Shown here: one piece after another, positions 1-13,800 of the stretch
Layout: every line of letters starts with the position of its first letter
How positions within the stretch are numbered: position 1 is the first letter of the stretch
From: Theristus sp. LFF4_11
Taxonomy: Eukaryota; Nematoda; Chromadorea; Monhysterida; Xyalidae
Length of the DNA stretch: 64,000 nt
Assembly: GCA_030248135.1 (NCBI GenBank)
Contig: JASANC010000124.1
Span: 1 to 64,000, forward strand
Direction: 5' to 3'
Made by a program: the position numbers and the translations under genes
Notes under the pieces: generated by a model
The model's input: only the letters and a program-made list of their open reading frames with translations
Databases searched by the model: none
What the model was told of the DNA's origin: nothing

Positions 1-3000
1 AAAGCTGCACCGACGAACATCGACTCTATACGCACCTGGTCGAGATTTGCATACCACCACCGACAACAAAATTGGCTTATTTGATTTTACTGCAAAGTAA
101 AGTATAATACAGCACAGTACAACCTTTTTGTCGATAGGCTATCGCCTTCTAGTTTTATTTCTGATTGTTGAAGGTACTTACTTTGTAGCCCCGATTTGTG
201 ACAAAAACTGCGAATGTAATTGCGATTGCGGAGTGACACCAGTTATAACAGGACCACAACAGATGAAAGTTGGTTCATTTTGTTTCTCTTTGGGCACTTC
301 GGAAGAAAAGTTGTGCACTTTTCGTGTTTTCAGTTATAAACTTGAATTTTTGCTGTTTACGATTGCATTTGCAGTTCTCAGTGCAAACACGTGTGAAAAA
401 CAGTGCTGCAACGACTGTACCGGTCTATTGCGTTTAGTTTTCGCGCTTGGATGATTAGATTGCAGCTTCACAAGAACTGTGTTTAAACGGGCAACTTCAC
501 GTTCAGGTTGCACAGAACTGAAACAGAGCTTAGCTTCGCTCGTGAGCAGCGTGTGTCGAAAGAGCTGCCACTCTTGCGGCCAACACCGAGGTGGGCAGGT
601 TGCTTTTCTCAAATTATCAAATGCTTCGATTCTGTCCGGCCACTGCTTCGTTTTCAATGTGGCACAGACCGATCGACTGCAGGTACTTTGGTGCGTACGT
701 ATAATCTGATCTGAGCTCGTGATCTTTTGACGTCGTGAAGCTTATTAGTGAGAGATATCATTTGATTCCTTGTTTAATTTTGGCGTAAAAAATTTCAACA
801 CAAGTCAAGTGTGGTTGATGTTGCTTTTCAAAATGCAATTTTGAAATGGTATAAATTACATTTTTAGTTGGTACAGGTTGTTATACAGGAGAAGAAAATG
901 GACTGTGGGCTGCAGTAGACTACGTATCATGCTGCGACAATCAAATTTCTTAAAAACCTGTGTCATGCTTTTAGTCTGAAATGATATTTGGCCTTTTTAG
1001 TCGCTTCGGGCATTTTTTCAATCTAAATTTGCAATTTGCAAGATGTCATTCTGGTTTGTTGTCAACAAAAATGGCAGAACCTCACGTTTCGTTATTTTGT
1101 AACCATTCGTCAGTTGTTGTCAAAAACCGAACATCAGTTATCCGACACTAAATAATTTCCTCGGAGCGACGTGCTGCGAACAATAAGCCAAAATATTGTT
1201 GAATTGTAAAAAGCGTAGTGTCTTTTGTGAAAGCGATGAACCCACTGTGTCGGTGGGTGGGGGTGGTAACCAAATCTAAACGTTTTTGCCTGGCATCAGA
1301 AACCAGCCCAGTTGTGCTTGCATTATGCTGGCGCAATTGGGCGACAAACACAATGTGTCATTGATTGCTGCTTGTTGATTCGCATTTCACGCGATGCTTG
1401 GGATCATTCACGTCGTTTTGCTGCATTATTCTTGATAACTTTGCAATTGAATTTTGATTTTCATCACTGTCAGTGTTAAGCAAAGACTGCTGCCTTCGTT
1501 TTGGCATCGTTGCAGAGGTTATTTTTTGGGCAAGTTTTCCAGATTTTTTATCACGCTTCTAACAAACAGGCTAACTTACATTTCCTACAACTGCAATTTA
1601 CGAACCTAGTGTTGATGATTTGCGGCGCCACATTTTGTTTTTACTCGTTTTCACTTCGCTGATGAGCCTGCACCTGCTTTTTTGTGGCCCAACACACCCT
1701 GAGAGCAATGACAAATGGTCATGTAACTTATGAGATGAACCATGGAGCATAAATCATTGTATGGCGTTTCAACGCAATTTCTGTTCACTTTTCCATTTTG
1801 TGTATCTGGTTAAACAAATAATTCAAGGGTGACTCGTGCACAGTGGTGCCCTTTGTTGGGCTTGTTTTTATTGCCATTCAGAGATGCACAGCGGACATAA
1901 GAGTGCAAAAGCTGTTTTGCGAGATCGTGTTTTCATATGGCCACATATTCACTGATCACTCATTTGCGTATTGTGTTCTCTGCGCCTATACATCGTTAAT
2001 CAGCATAAGCGCATTGTGACAGTCTGTCCGTATGCGCTTAAAATCCAGTCCCATAAATATCTTCAAAGCAATGCACACTGGATGCAAGTAATGTGTGTTG
2101 ATCTGATGATTGATAATCAATAATGATTATCTCTGTACGACGCACGTTTTGTTCATTTTGCACACTTGCGTGCACTGTCAACAATACGAACATAATAAAG
2201 CACCCTGGTTGAATGTGTCCCTCAAACCGTTGATCGACATCAAAAGTGCAGCCCCTGTTGCTGTGTAAAACGACCGAAGTCATGCGTTACATTTGTTGAT
2301 CGAGATTGAGTGTTATAGAAGCTCAGCGTGCAAACGTCCGCTTGTAATGGACTTTCGACTTTTGTATTGCAACCGCTGCGGTGGCGCACGCTTTTCCAAG
2401 CTGCAATCACAACGTTTGAATCAGCAGGACACCAGCACGCTTGTTGGGGGCTATGCATTTTGATGCCGCTTGAGTTTTGTCCTTGCGCTTTCGTGTGAGA
2501 TCACAGAAACACGCAATTCGACACGTTCATGCAGATCAGTACAGTTTGATGATTGCGTGCAAAAAATCTTCGGTGGGAAACTGGTGGATGAAGAAAAATT
2601 AGCACAAAACTGTCAAACGTGTCTTGTAATTAAAAGACACCCGATACACATGTGTCCGTTTTAATAGTTGCAAAATTCACATCACATCAATATGAAAAAA
2701 CTGTCACATGAGCTATCCCATCAACCTATTTCCACTATTATCATTATTTTTTATGAAATATTTCCAAACGTGTTCCCTTTCAGCACTGCGTTGGTGATCT
2801 AGTGATCACACACATCTATACAGGCCGTTTTTTTTTTTTTTTTTTCACGCCCGCTGCGTTCGTGCGCAATTGAGCCCTCCAACAGCGCAGCGTCAACGTG
2901 TCTCAATTCTCTCTTGCCCATTTTACAGCGTTTTATTTTGCAAAACTACCAACCACAAAAATCAAATGAACTCGTTTCTGTTTTATAAACCCCGAAATAT

Positions 3001-6000
3001 TTTAATCGTTAAAAAACTTTCAGACCGTACGGTTGAATGGATTATACGCTTTTGACTTTTTGATAACGTTCGCACAACGGTAGTACAGCACCTTGCTAAA
3101 ATATGCAAAACACAACACCGCGAACAATGATCACATCACCATATTATTGCTATATTTTTTATATCGAAAGCTGCATTGCAGCTCGTTCAACCGGGACATC
3201 GTTTATTTTTTTGTCCATTTTTCTCTGGCCCCATCATTTGTTGCGTTCCGTTCGAACGAGACACGTTTTTTGCTGCCGGAAAATGGATGGGCCAGTAGTC
3301 GATTGGTGGGCTGTTGATTGATGGTCAAACGGTCGCTCAGATATTGCTTCTGTCGGTTTGCGCCAAACTTTTGCGCTGTGTTTTGCAGTGGGCACTGCAG
3401 AGCAGCTGCTGCCTGCTGTGATGCAACACTGAACAAGACCATGTCAATAAAAGCGCCTTGCCAGCGAAGCAGCAAATCTGTTCCCGAAAATCTTCAGGTT
3501 CAATTTGTTCACAACAAAAAACTTGCCGCTCTGTGGGGTTTCGGTTTGTCATGACGGCTGCAATTATGACAGGGCGTTGCATGTGCGCCTTTCAGCAGCA
3601 GTTGTTTCGTGTTTTGTTGAGTGCTTTTCCGCTGTGCAGGCCACCACGCCCCACCAAAGTAAACCAATTCAAACGAGCTACTTTGATAATTTGCACAATA
3701 ATCCGCACATTCGGGTGTGTTCGCATTTTATTGCACGCAATCCATCATTGTTTCTTGTAGTTTTGTTGTAATGCACACGTTAGTGGGTGCGGTTGCCTCG
3801 CATCAAATCTGCGCTCTCTCTTGCTGCTTCAAAGAAATTTGCGCTCGAGCTCCACCAAATGCAATTCGATAACGAGCGCGCCAATGGTGGGCGTGTCATA
3901 AAAACGAACGAGCCAATTGCTCGCCTCTTGACGCACGCAGCAGCCATTTTGATCCTGTTTTTTTCTTATTTTTAGTTTGAAATGGCCTCGAGCTGAAAAT
4001 AACCTATGCGATAGTCGAAAACAAATCTAAATTTTAACCACCGCGAACAATGATAAATTTGAAATTTCCAGTAGTGCATTTCAAACGATAAATTTGCGCT
4101 TGCTGAAGCCACAATTATTATTATTTTTCTGTTTGCTGTGCATTGGTAAACAGCAAGCGCGTTCCCCTTGAAAATCGCCGCTCTTCTGTGACCCCACACC
4201 CGAGGGACGGTCGCAGACGCACCGCAATAAAAAACACTTGACGAGTTTACATTGGCAGCAATTTCACACCATTTCGATGATGGGCCGCAATTGACAAAAC
4301 AATCTTTTTTGAATGACGGATTTTGCACGTCCATTTTTGAATCGCGCACACGTACACGCAACAAGCGCCATGCTGCTGGTGCTCTTTTGACGCGCGTTTT
4401 CAGTGAATGTGCACAAAAAATTTTTTTGCGTGAAGAGAATTGGATTTGGGCACAAGCGCTCGCTTATTCGTAGCAAATTTGAAAAAAATTGCTGTCTGTA
4501 TGTTATTCATGAACACAGAAATCGACAGTTTTTGCACTCATTCTTTTTTGCCTGCAGTTAAAGAAAGTGTGCTCAGTCCATAGCGAATTGCAAACAAATC
4601 ATTAGACTCCAATGTATTTGCTTTCAATTTCCCCTTTTCGCAAACCAGCAACAGCTAACAGAAATCGAAGACCGATAGTCGTAAATCAATCAAGATCGGT
4701 AGTAGACAAGATGAAAATTCAACGGCAAATAAATTGAAACGCAGAAACGAACCAAGCATGCGTGCAACAGCAGCAGACAATTGCGTTTGTGTCGCAGCGC
4801 ATTTTATCCTCCGCTCCTCTTGTTTGTTGCTGAGGTCTGACTGATATGGCAAAAGAAAACGTTGACACTGTTGCTATGAGTGAACATTTTTTTTAAATTG
4901 TAAAACTTTAAATATTATGCCCGATAAAAATTACCTTTGCCTCCGAAGTGTCCAATACTGTATGTGTGGTCCTTTTTTATGTAACAAAAAAACATTTGAA
5001 TAATTTCGTAATTTTGATCGAAGCGCACTTTCAAACAAATGTAAGCATTGCCGACGATGGCTACATGTGACACACAATTGCACGCACACATCAGCCTCCT
5101 CGAGCATGTTTGTTTTCTCGTGATCGTCAGTGTTTCCGGTTAGTTTGAGAAGCAGACCCAAGGCGAGGCACAATGCTTGCAAAACATACGTGTCTCAGCA
5201 GTCTTCTGTGACATCCAATATGTGCGCCTCTGTATAAAAACTCAAACACAGTGTTCCACAGTTGTTCATAGTTTTCACCCACTGTGTTGTCCAATTTCAG
5301 AATTGTCATCCCTGCTAGCGCGCTGTCGAACCAGGCTTATGACAACAAAGCGCAAGACTCCATCCATGAGCGCTTTTGCACTTTTGGCCTGCTGCCGAGA
5401 AAGCAGCAGTTTATTTATTTACTTTGATTTTCCCATCGCCAACTGTGGCGTGGTGACCCAACTTTACATGTACATGCATGTATGTGTGTGTGTGCATGTC
5501 CAACGGTGAGAGATGTGTGTGTGTGTTCAGCTGCAAACGGCGCATGTACATGTGATGTACACAAGCAAACGTGCAGCAAGCTAACAGAAAAAGCTCGTGT
5601 TCCTGCTACTGTGAAAGTCACTTGAACATGTTTGAAAAAGCACATCAAATGTTGAAGTATAAACAAATCCTGGGTGGTCCGTCCCAATGGTCTCTTTTGG
5701 TAGTTCGCTTTCAGGACTGCGCGCACTCGCTCACGTTGTTAGTGACCCTTTGTGGTTTGCTGGTCATTTTCGCTCGTCTTCTCTTCATAATTCATTTCCG
5801 TTTCCGTGTAGAACTTGAAGTGCATGATTGTCGGCTGATTGTTTTGGCGCGTGCGCGCAATGCAAATTCATTTTAACGAAAACCGTCATAATCTTTCACT
5901 TTATTTGGAGACTAGAAAGCGACCGGTGTCCCGTGCAAAGTGGTGTGCTCTTTCTCATGTTTTGTGCATTGGTTAGTCTTTGTTTTAGAAAAAATGTAAC

Positions 6001-7841
6001 TTTTTAGGGTAGCAATAGACCCGTTTTACATCTATATTTTCAAGTCTGACTGAAATGGTTTGAAAAGTTATCCCATGGACAAGTTCATTTCAAATACACT
6101 TGTGCGTTTTACACCACGCACCGACCCAAGTGCACTAAATATTGCGAACACTTTGCACGTTTGAACTCGTGCGCACACAGATTATAAGATCGTAAAGTTG
6201 TTTATCCTCGTTGATCTGTCGCTGTTTGAGCTGTGAACATTTCAATTTGCGCGCGCATGAAACGGCTGCAGGAGTAGAAGTGGCGGTTACGAGCGAAAAG
6301 TAAAAGAGAGACAGCGACACATGCAAAATGCATCGCCACTGGTTTTGCGGTGTTGTTGGCCACACTTGCACCTCCGCGTCGAGACCTGCAGCCTCGTGAC
6401 ACCATGTGCGCTGTTTGCAGACACATAAACTTTTATGGCCATGCGGCCACCAACCGCGATTGCAGGCTGACACAGGCGGCAAAAACCAGCTGCACCATTC
6501 ACACAAAACAGCAACTTTTGACGCGAGTTCGACCTCCTCCAAAACTGTATTACATTTATAGTGTTGTGTGCGAGTAGTCAAGCAAAGATACAACTGAACG
6601 AGACTTCTGGGACGTGAAAGGTGTGGCAATATTTTGCATTTTATTTTTATGGCGTTTTGAATGGTGGCAGTGCATTTCAGCGCACATTTGTGGTCCCTTT
6701 TGCCGAAGCGCGTTGCAGCGTACGTCCGCGTGCTCTCAGCGTTTCCGGCATGTTCTAGCGGCAGCTGCGACCGCTTAGATCGGCTAGAAATTGAAAAGTG
6801 CCACCAATGACTGTAATTGCAAATCTTTCTTAGCGCGTCAGCTTTCCCTCGAGTTCTCGAGTTTTTTCATGTGCACTTTCTTTTCTGTTAACAGCTGATT
6901 TTTGCCTTCATTGTTTCACATTGTTGTTTTTTTGACGCAGCCATTTATCTGAATGCTGCAGCAGTTGAAATATGAAACTTCTAAGCAGCTTATTTCGGTT
7001 TTTAAGCAGGTTGTGTTGAATAAAATTGTTTGCTTTGATTTGAAATGAAAGTTCACATCCTCCGGCTGACTAATGCTTTTCTTCAATAGCGTTTGAAAAC
7101 TTACAATATATATAGAAGCAACATGTATTGCACGTACATGGGCTGACTGGCAAGAAAGTTTTTATAGAAATGAGTGGGATGCGTTTTTTCAGGTTCACGT
7201 TAGTTTTTATTGTCCAAAAGGAACTTACCAATCATTTTCAGTTCATAACAGCGTTCATAACATATAACACTGCACATTGCATATTATAATGGACTGAAAA
7301 TGAAGACCACGAAAATAATGAATATCATGAAATAAGCATAACCCATAAATACCCATGATCGGCGGTATGTATTGCTGCAAGCGGTGCTGGTGTGTGTCAA
7401 TGTTGATTGTGTGGCCAGTGATCACGTGCACTCCAATGGACGACCACCTTGCCACCTTGGAACAGCACGACTTCACGGCACAGTCATTGCACCCGAAACT
7501 GCTAGCAACTGCAAAAGGCATCTCAATACAACAGATAAACGACCCATATTCATTTTATGACGATGTGAGTGCAATTCGCGGTTGATGTTTTCGTTTTGAT
7601 AAATCACGACAGTGAAGGTTGGAGTTATGTGATCCATGACTCAGCCGCACCGGCATGACCAATCGGTGATTCAAGCCAATGTCACATTTCGAGAAAACGA
7701 TGCTATACCTACTATAATTTTGCTGCTAAGTTTGCTGCTAAAGTTGAATTCACGTGGTACCTATAAGGTACTACTCCGAGTTCGTTAGATCTTTGTTAGG
7801 TGCATGTTTAGCAACTTCAGTTTTGTGGCAATGTTCTCTCG
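1..7841. other. Long stretch with no recognised gene
   Basis: I find no open frame here that resembles a known family. The frames are short, overlap on both strands and mostly lack an ATG. The longest, about 160 codons on the minus strand near 6135-6629, is low-complexity and matches nothing I recognise. Visible simple sequence includes a T homopolymer near 2828-2846 and a TG-rich stretch near 5478-5526. A frame at 128-454 begins like a hydrophobic leader followed by a Cys-rich segment, but it has no ATG. The first ~100 bases could be the end of an exon from a gene to the left. The stretch may hold upstream regulatory DNA or long introns; nothing in the sequence decides this. Confidence 0.5.
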
Positions 7842-8926
7842 ATGCAGTCAGTTTACGTTTCACCAAGTTCAGTGCAATCTTTGCAGAACATCAAGCTGTT
7901 CTACCAACAAGCGTTGCCCCCGCCGGGCACAGATCAAGTCGGCGATGTTCTGCTGTTGCACGGTGCTGCGTATTCATCGAAGGACTGGGCGACTCGTGTC
8001 GGCCAACCGGGACCAACCACCATGCAAATCGTGGCCGCAGCCGGCTACAGGGTCGTCGCCCTTGACCAACCTGGTAAACCGGACTACACTGTGAGCTATT
8101 GTGGAATCACACAATTGTTTAAGCTGTGCTCGGTTGAAAATGACATGGGCCGAGGTGTTGATTTTTTGATTCGACTTTCTCACTGCTTGGCTAACTGAGG
8201 GTTCCATTTAGCTCTAAAAGTAAAAAAGTCGCACCGTAACGTTTTGTGTCAGGTTTCAAACGGCGCACGGAAGGCACATTGCGTCGGAGTCGTTCTTCAT
8301 TCATGAAGGATTTGGTCGCCCGGCTGAAGATGCACCGTCCGGCGATCGTGTCACCCTCAAACAGTGGCAGTTTTTCGTTGACGTTCGTGCACGATTACCA
8401 GCATTTGGTGGGCGCGTTCATTCCCATTGCCGCATGCTGCCCGAACAACATTCGCCAAGACTGGTCGAAAGTTGAGGTACCAACAAAACAAGGGTGAACA
8501 GTGTGCCAGACAAACTTTTGCATCACGCGTCAAGCTGTTCCCTCGCTTTGAATTCATCTTCTGTTTGTATGCGCCAGACCTTTTTTTGAGTGAAGTAAAG
8601 GTAGAGATGAGAAAACGGAGCTACTGAAACGCGCTCATCGGGGCGGGAATATCGATTTTAGTAGCCGCATCAGTAGTCCTGTTTCCAATGTAATCATGCT
8701 GCATTACATGATATGCAACCGAAAAAACTTTAACGAGTATGCCATATTCCAGATACCACTGCTGATCATTCGTGGTGAGAGCGATGGCAGCGTGTTTGCG
8801 GAGTTCCAACAGACCAAGTACCACAACACGTTCATCGTGCCCAAGGCCGGGCATGCCGCTTACCTGCACCAGCCTGATCTCTGGCACACTGCGCTCGTCA
8901 ACTTCCTCAACTTCGTGTTTCGGTAA
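7842..8926 (+). CDS. ABHD14: ABHD14-like alpha/beta hydrolase
   Basis: Three exons encode a small alpha/beta-hydrolase: about 7842-8090, 8253-8475 and 8753-8926. Exon 1 opens with ATG and carries the first core strand and oxyanion region (GDVLLLHGAAYSSKDW) and then AGYRVVALDQPG. Exon 2 carries the nucleophile-elbow region VSPSNSG, where ABHD14 proteins have VSPS.SG instead of the usual GxSxG, followed by GAFIPIA. Exon 3 carries the acid (GESDGSV) and the catalytic histidine (AGHAAYLHQP). The serine, aspartate and histidine of a triad are therefore all present. The introns have GTGAGC and GTACCA donors and TCAG/CCAG acceptors. ABHD14 enzymes are small soluble or membrane-anchored hydrolases, and ABHD14B has been described as a lysine deacetylase. 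The family call is firm, the A/B subtype is not. The length is near the family norm of about 210 residues. Confidence 0.85.
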
Positions 8927-9229
8927 CTGCAGATTGATTCGAACGATCATGCCGCCGTTGGGTTTTGTGTAGTTGTCTGCAACGTTTTTGAGATTAGCAT
9001 TAGGTGAATTTTTTTGTCGCAAATAGCACTGAAGAACAAACTGACAGAAATTTAAAATTTATCATTGAAATCAAGGTCAAGTCTTGGTTAGTGGCTAACG
9101 GTCAGTGACCAGTGACCAAATTGGCAAGTTTACGTTTTTTGTTCGAGTATAGGAGAACGTGCAGCAAAATCACAACGAGATGCTGATCCTATAGTGCAGT
9201 CGCACTGTGAGCAGGCAACTAATCTGCGA
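8927..9229. other. Intergenic gap after ABHD14
   Basis: AT-rich sequence with no reading frame or repeat that I can support. No clear AATAAA signal follows the hydrolase stop codon. Confidence 0.4.
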
Positions 9230-9517
9230 ATGCAGTTGAACGCGACAGCTTCGTTTTTCTCCAATTACAGCGAACCATACACTGCAACAGAGCTGAGGAG
9301 GACCAACCCATACATCGAGTCGTCAGAGACGTCGCGTCATACAAGACACAATCGCACGAGCAGCACGCACAGCGAGCCTCAGCAGCAGCAGTCAACGGGC
9401 ACTGCAACTGCGCAGACACGGCCGCAGCCACTGTTGCTGCATTGTGCGCTGCTGGTTTGCGTGCTCACAACCGTGCTGTCGTTGAACTGCATTGCAGCTG
9501 TGCCCGACCACCCATGA
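9230..9517 (+). CDS. Possible small single-pass membrane protein
   Basis: This is an ATG-started frame of 95 codons. The first two thirds are polar and rich in Ser, Thr, Arg and Gln, including a QQQQ run. A hydrophobic stretch of about 20 residues follows (LLLHCALLVCVLTTVLSLNC) with a short tail after it. That layout resembles a tail-anchored or type II membrane protein. I recognise no family. There is no flanking splice evidence, and the frame could be chance or part of a spliced gene. Only the hydrophobic segment next to a polar domain argues for it. Confidence 0.25.
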   Translation: MQLNATASFFSNYSEPYTATELRRTNPYIESSETSRHTRHNRTSSTHSEPQQQQSTGTATAQTRPQPLLLHCALLVCVLTTVLSLNCIAAVPDHP

Positions 9518-10835
9518 TGGAGACTCCCCCTCTACTTTGCACCTGCCTCGTGCCGCACGTACACAGTTCGACTACTTCGCTCGCGCTCTCGTCTTCGCTT
9601 ACATTTTCGCAAAAACCTCATCATAAACCGGTTGATGTTGGTTTTCTGCTGAACTCATTTACTGCCGCAGTGTGCCTCTGTTTTGTATGACTCGTTCTGC
9701 TTCCTTTAGAATATTGAAGTCAGAGTGTGTTAACGGTCAAACTCATGACAAAAAAATATTTGTGTGAAGTCTTGTTTTGTGATCAGATTTTTCTAAGTTT
9801 TCCAGTCATAGCTAAAACGTAATATCGATTTGTAGATATGATCTTACAATTAGGTGCAGTAAATTTCTTTAAACCTGTCACTTTTTTGGCAGAATACAGA
9901 GCCCGCGAAACTTTGAATTGAAGAAGAATGAACCGGCATCGGAATTGGTTGGGGAAATCGAGAATCCCATTTGTGGCGAAATTTGTCACTTTTGTAACCC
10001 GACCCCGTTATTTTTTCTTTCGCTAGTTCTGTATTTTGGTAAAAAGATGATAAGTTTATAAAAGTGATGTTCTGTTCAACATTTATAGTTACTTCCTGAA
10101 TGTACATTTCATGATTTATTTCCATAGAATATAATAGCAGTGAATCATGTCATCAAATCAAAAATTCCAGCTTTCCAGACTAAATGGTTCTCCGGGAACC
10201 TTTAAAAAAACAAAAACAAAAGCGCCATCCCGGTATTGGCTGTGTATTTTGTTTTCAAATATTATGTTTCTTAATGTTCTCAACTTGTGAATGTTAGTTT
10301 CATACACGACACCAAGTATTTTTGTTCGTTGACTTGGGTTTTTCAGATTGTTGCTGTTTGATTTGCTAACTGTTGTTCGAAACCGTGTAGAAGCCAAGCG
10401 GTTTTGTGAGTGAAGTGTGAAATAAAATTTATATCAGAATGAAACACTCACACAGTACAGTGAGCCGAACCCAAGCCAGCTACACTTACTGAATAAGTCT
10501 CACAGGTTGAGAAACACACCATCGAAATCAATATGCAGGGTGCAAGTATGAAATGCTCGACCGACTGTTCTTTGCAGAGAAAGGACACCAAGTTGCAAAT
10601 CGCGAGTTTTCGACTAAAACGCAAAAGAAAACAAAGCGGACACTTTTTTTGTGACAAATGTTGAGCAACAGCAACAAAACAATAAAGCAACAGCAAAAGA
10701 ATGGATAACAATTCAAAAACAAGAGATCAGATTAGAAGTGATATTTACACGAAGCTACAACACAGCCAACAAAAGAAAACAAAAAAGAAATGCAAAAACA
10801 ATGAATAGAAACTTGAGAGCGTCATGTGCGAGCAA
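9518..10835. other. Intergenic stretch between the small ORF and TTC5
   Basis: AT-rich, with only short frames on both strands. I see no RNA gene and no repeat that recurs elsewhere in the window. The right edge is the 3' end of TTC5, which is read leftwards and stops at 10836. Confidence 0.4.
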
Positions 10836-13800
10836 TCAAGCTCTGCTGGAGTCTGCTTCTGCCAACGCGACAAGCGCACGCCCAATGCGAACCCCGTTCA
10901 ATAGAAGGCGCTCAGGCGACGCGGCACGCAGACTGACGAAACTGATCGGCTGCAAACGAGAGTGATGTTGTGTTGTTGTTGTTGCTGTTGCTGCACTGCT
11001 GCAGTTTACAGGTTGCACTTGCAATCTCCATTGCACCATTCAGTTCAATTTGAGAGCGCAAACACAAACCATAAAGCGCGTGATGTGGTGGTTTTTTGCA
11101 AAACAACACGCATCGACGACGTACCTCTTGATCAATGGAGCAGTTCACTGTCACGAGATACGGCTCAGGAATGGTCAAGGTGTTGCCGATGAGCACGCCA
11201 AACTCAACGGAACAATTGAAGATCGTCACCACAGCACACGCTTCAGTCTTGTCAATCGCAACGCACGTGCTGCAGCAAAAGCAGAATTTGAATCACTGCA
11301 GAGATCTGCAACGCTCAAACACGAACCAGTCGGTTTTGGCGTGATCAACAGCAACAAGCTCAGTGATGCTCTTGGCACACATTTTCACCCAGCCTCCGCA
11401 GTGAGCATTGTGTGCGCGTAGCACAGCACTCACTAAGGGATGCGTTCGTCGTTGACGACCACAGCGACCACTTTCAACGCGACCACCGTGTCCCGATTGG
11501 CGCCGTGTTGCAAGCGACCGATGGCAGCCGTGCGCAGCTTCCGAGCGCTGCCTGTCTTCAAGTCGAACGTCGCCGTCGCGTACTCGCCGTAGTCAGACGC
11601 GTCGTCGAACGCGCAACGCAGTTCGCCGAGCCGCTTCGGGCGCAGTTTGCCCTGGATTCGGTGTCTCAGTTCAATCAAGGACAATCAACAACATCAGGCG
11701 CCCAGGCGGTGTGCAAACAGAAATTGGCACGCAGCATTCCAGAAGTTTCATGCGCATTCTCTGAAATGTGATCCTAATGAAAGAAGCAAATGAACAGCAA
11801 GCACCTTTCGTGCGACGGCTTCGTTGCAGCGTCGCAGAAACGCGCACAGATTCGAGTGAGCCTCGGCCGCTTCAGCGAACGTTGGATCGAGACTGTTGCT
11901 GCGCTGCAAAGCACGCAACGCATCCGCGTACGCCTGCTCGTACTTCAACGCCTAGGAACGGGCAAACGCACGTTTGGGAAGTCACGAACACCAACAACGA
12001 ACGGAAATAGACACAATGCAAACCTGAGCATAGTTGTAGAACAAATCCGCACTGCAGCAGCCGAGTTCTTCCTGTTGAAAATTGAGACAAAATGTTTTAA
12101 AAATCACATTTTTAGTTTTCACGAAAACATGCATTTACCGCTTTTTTGTAAGCGTCTTTCGCTTCACTGATATATGACGGTATCATTTGCCCAGTGGCAA
12201 AAAAGTACGTCAGACACGCGTTACCAAGGATGTCTGCAAAAAAAGTTGAGTGGCAAAATAAAATGAGTGGCAAAAAAGAAAAATTCTAGCTTACACCAAG
12301 ACTGTTCGTCATTAGTATCGATTTCAACTGCTTCCCGTGCCAACTGAACGGATTGTTGCATGCGATCGAGTTTATTAGCCAGGCCACAATCATCCTGACG
12401 TAGTACGGTTGACAATGAACGCAAAGACACGGGGTTGCGACACTGAAATACAATAATGTGGAGCTCAGATTAGGACTGATAGAGCCATCGATTGACACTG
12501 AACACAACGATTATTTGCGAATTGGACGGGTTTCGTTTAAAAAATGCAATGCCAGTTTTCAGTGCGGTTTCAGCGCCAACGTCACATGACAAGCGTTGCC
12601 TTCGCCAGTGCCATTTCGAAGCATTTGTGCGCCGTGCGACGGTCCGGCTTCTTCCAGAGGCACTCGCCGAGTTCGTTGAGTGCGTCGACGTTGTCTGGGT
12701 CGAGTTTGACAGCCTTGCTGAGGTACTCCTCGCAGCGCACGTCGTACACAGGCAGCACGTTCAGTATCTTGCCGCACATCCACGCGTTCAGCACTCGCAC
12801 GTTCGTATCTGGCAAGCAATCATTCGTAGCGAAGTGCTCGTCTGCAGGCTGCGCACGCACACGCAGCAATAAGGCCCGTTTATACCTGACGCATGCGCAT
12901 ACGACACGGCACGTTACTTCGCGTTACTGCATACTACCGTTCATACCTGACGTACGGCGACGTACGTCTGCATGCATCAGGTCTAAACGGGCCGTTACTG
13001 CGACACAACAGAGTGCACTGCGCATTCCTCAGTGTTCACAGAGCGGGGGGGGTACAATTCCGGCCCGCTAATTCCGGCCTGAAGAATTCCGGCCCGCTCA
13101 TTCCGGCCCGAAGAATTCCGGCCCGGAGAATTTTCGCCAGCACGAACAATATTAAACCACACGAAGTGATTTTGGTAATGAAATAATAAAATAAAAATAT
13201 CGATGTTCACATCTTACAGTGTATTTTCAATGATGTTCGTTCTGTTTGCTTTTTTGGAAAGTGAAACCTTTTGGAAAAAAGAAACTACAAATAAATTTTT
13301 AAATTTTTTTTTATCATGAATAGGATTTGTGACCCTTTTACCTGATCAAAAAGGCTTGGCTTAGGATTAGGAACCTACAACAAGTCACTGCAAGCAAGTT
13401 CTAAACAAACATAAAAAATCACTTCAGAATTTATTGAATTACCAAAAATCACTTCGTGTGGTTTAATATTGTTCTTGCTGGCGAAAATTCTCCGGGCCGG
13501 AATTCTTCGGGCCGGAATTCTTCGGGCCGGAATGAGCGGGCCGGAATTCTACGGGCCGGAATTTCGCGGGCCGGAATAGTACACGAGCCTTCACAGAGGC
13601 ACCCCCCCCCCCCAACAGATTTCGCCTCACCAGCACTGGCGAGCGGCACATCCTGGAGCATGAGGGCAGCGCGCTCCCTGAGATGCGTGACGAACTGCGT
13701 GTGTGTGGCGGCGGGGTGCTGCTCAAAGTAGGTGTCCCGTGTGCGACGCAGCGCAGACACCTCGCGCTCGACCATCGCACTGACTCGCTCGAGCGACACT

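Noticed and set aside
6135..6629. A 164-codon minus-strand frame, the longest in the first 7.8 kb.
   Set aside because: No ATG at its start, no family resemblance, and composition like the surrounding non-coding DNA.
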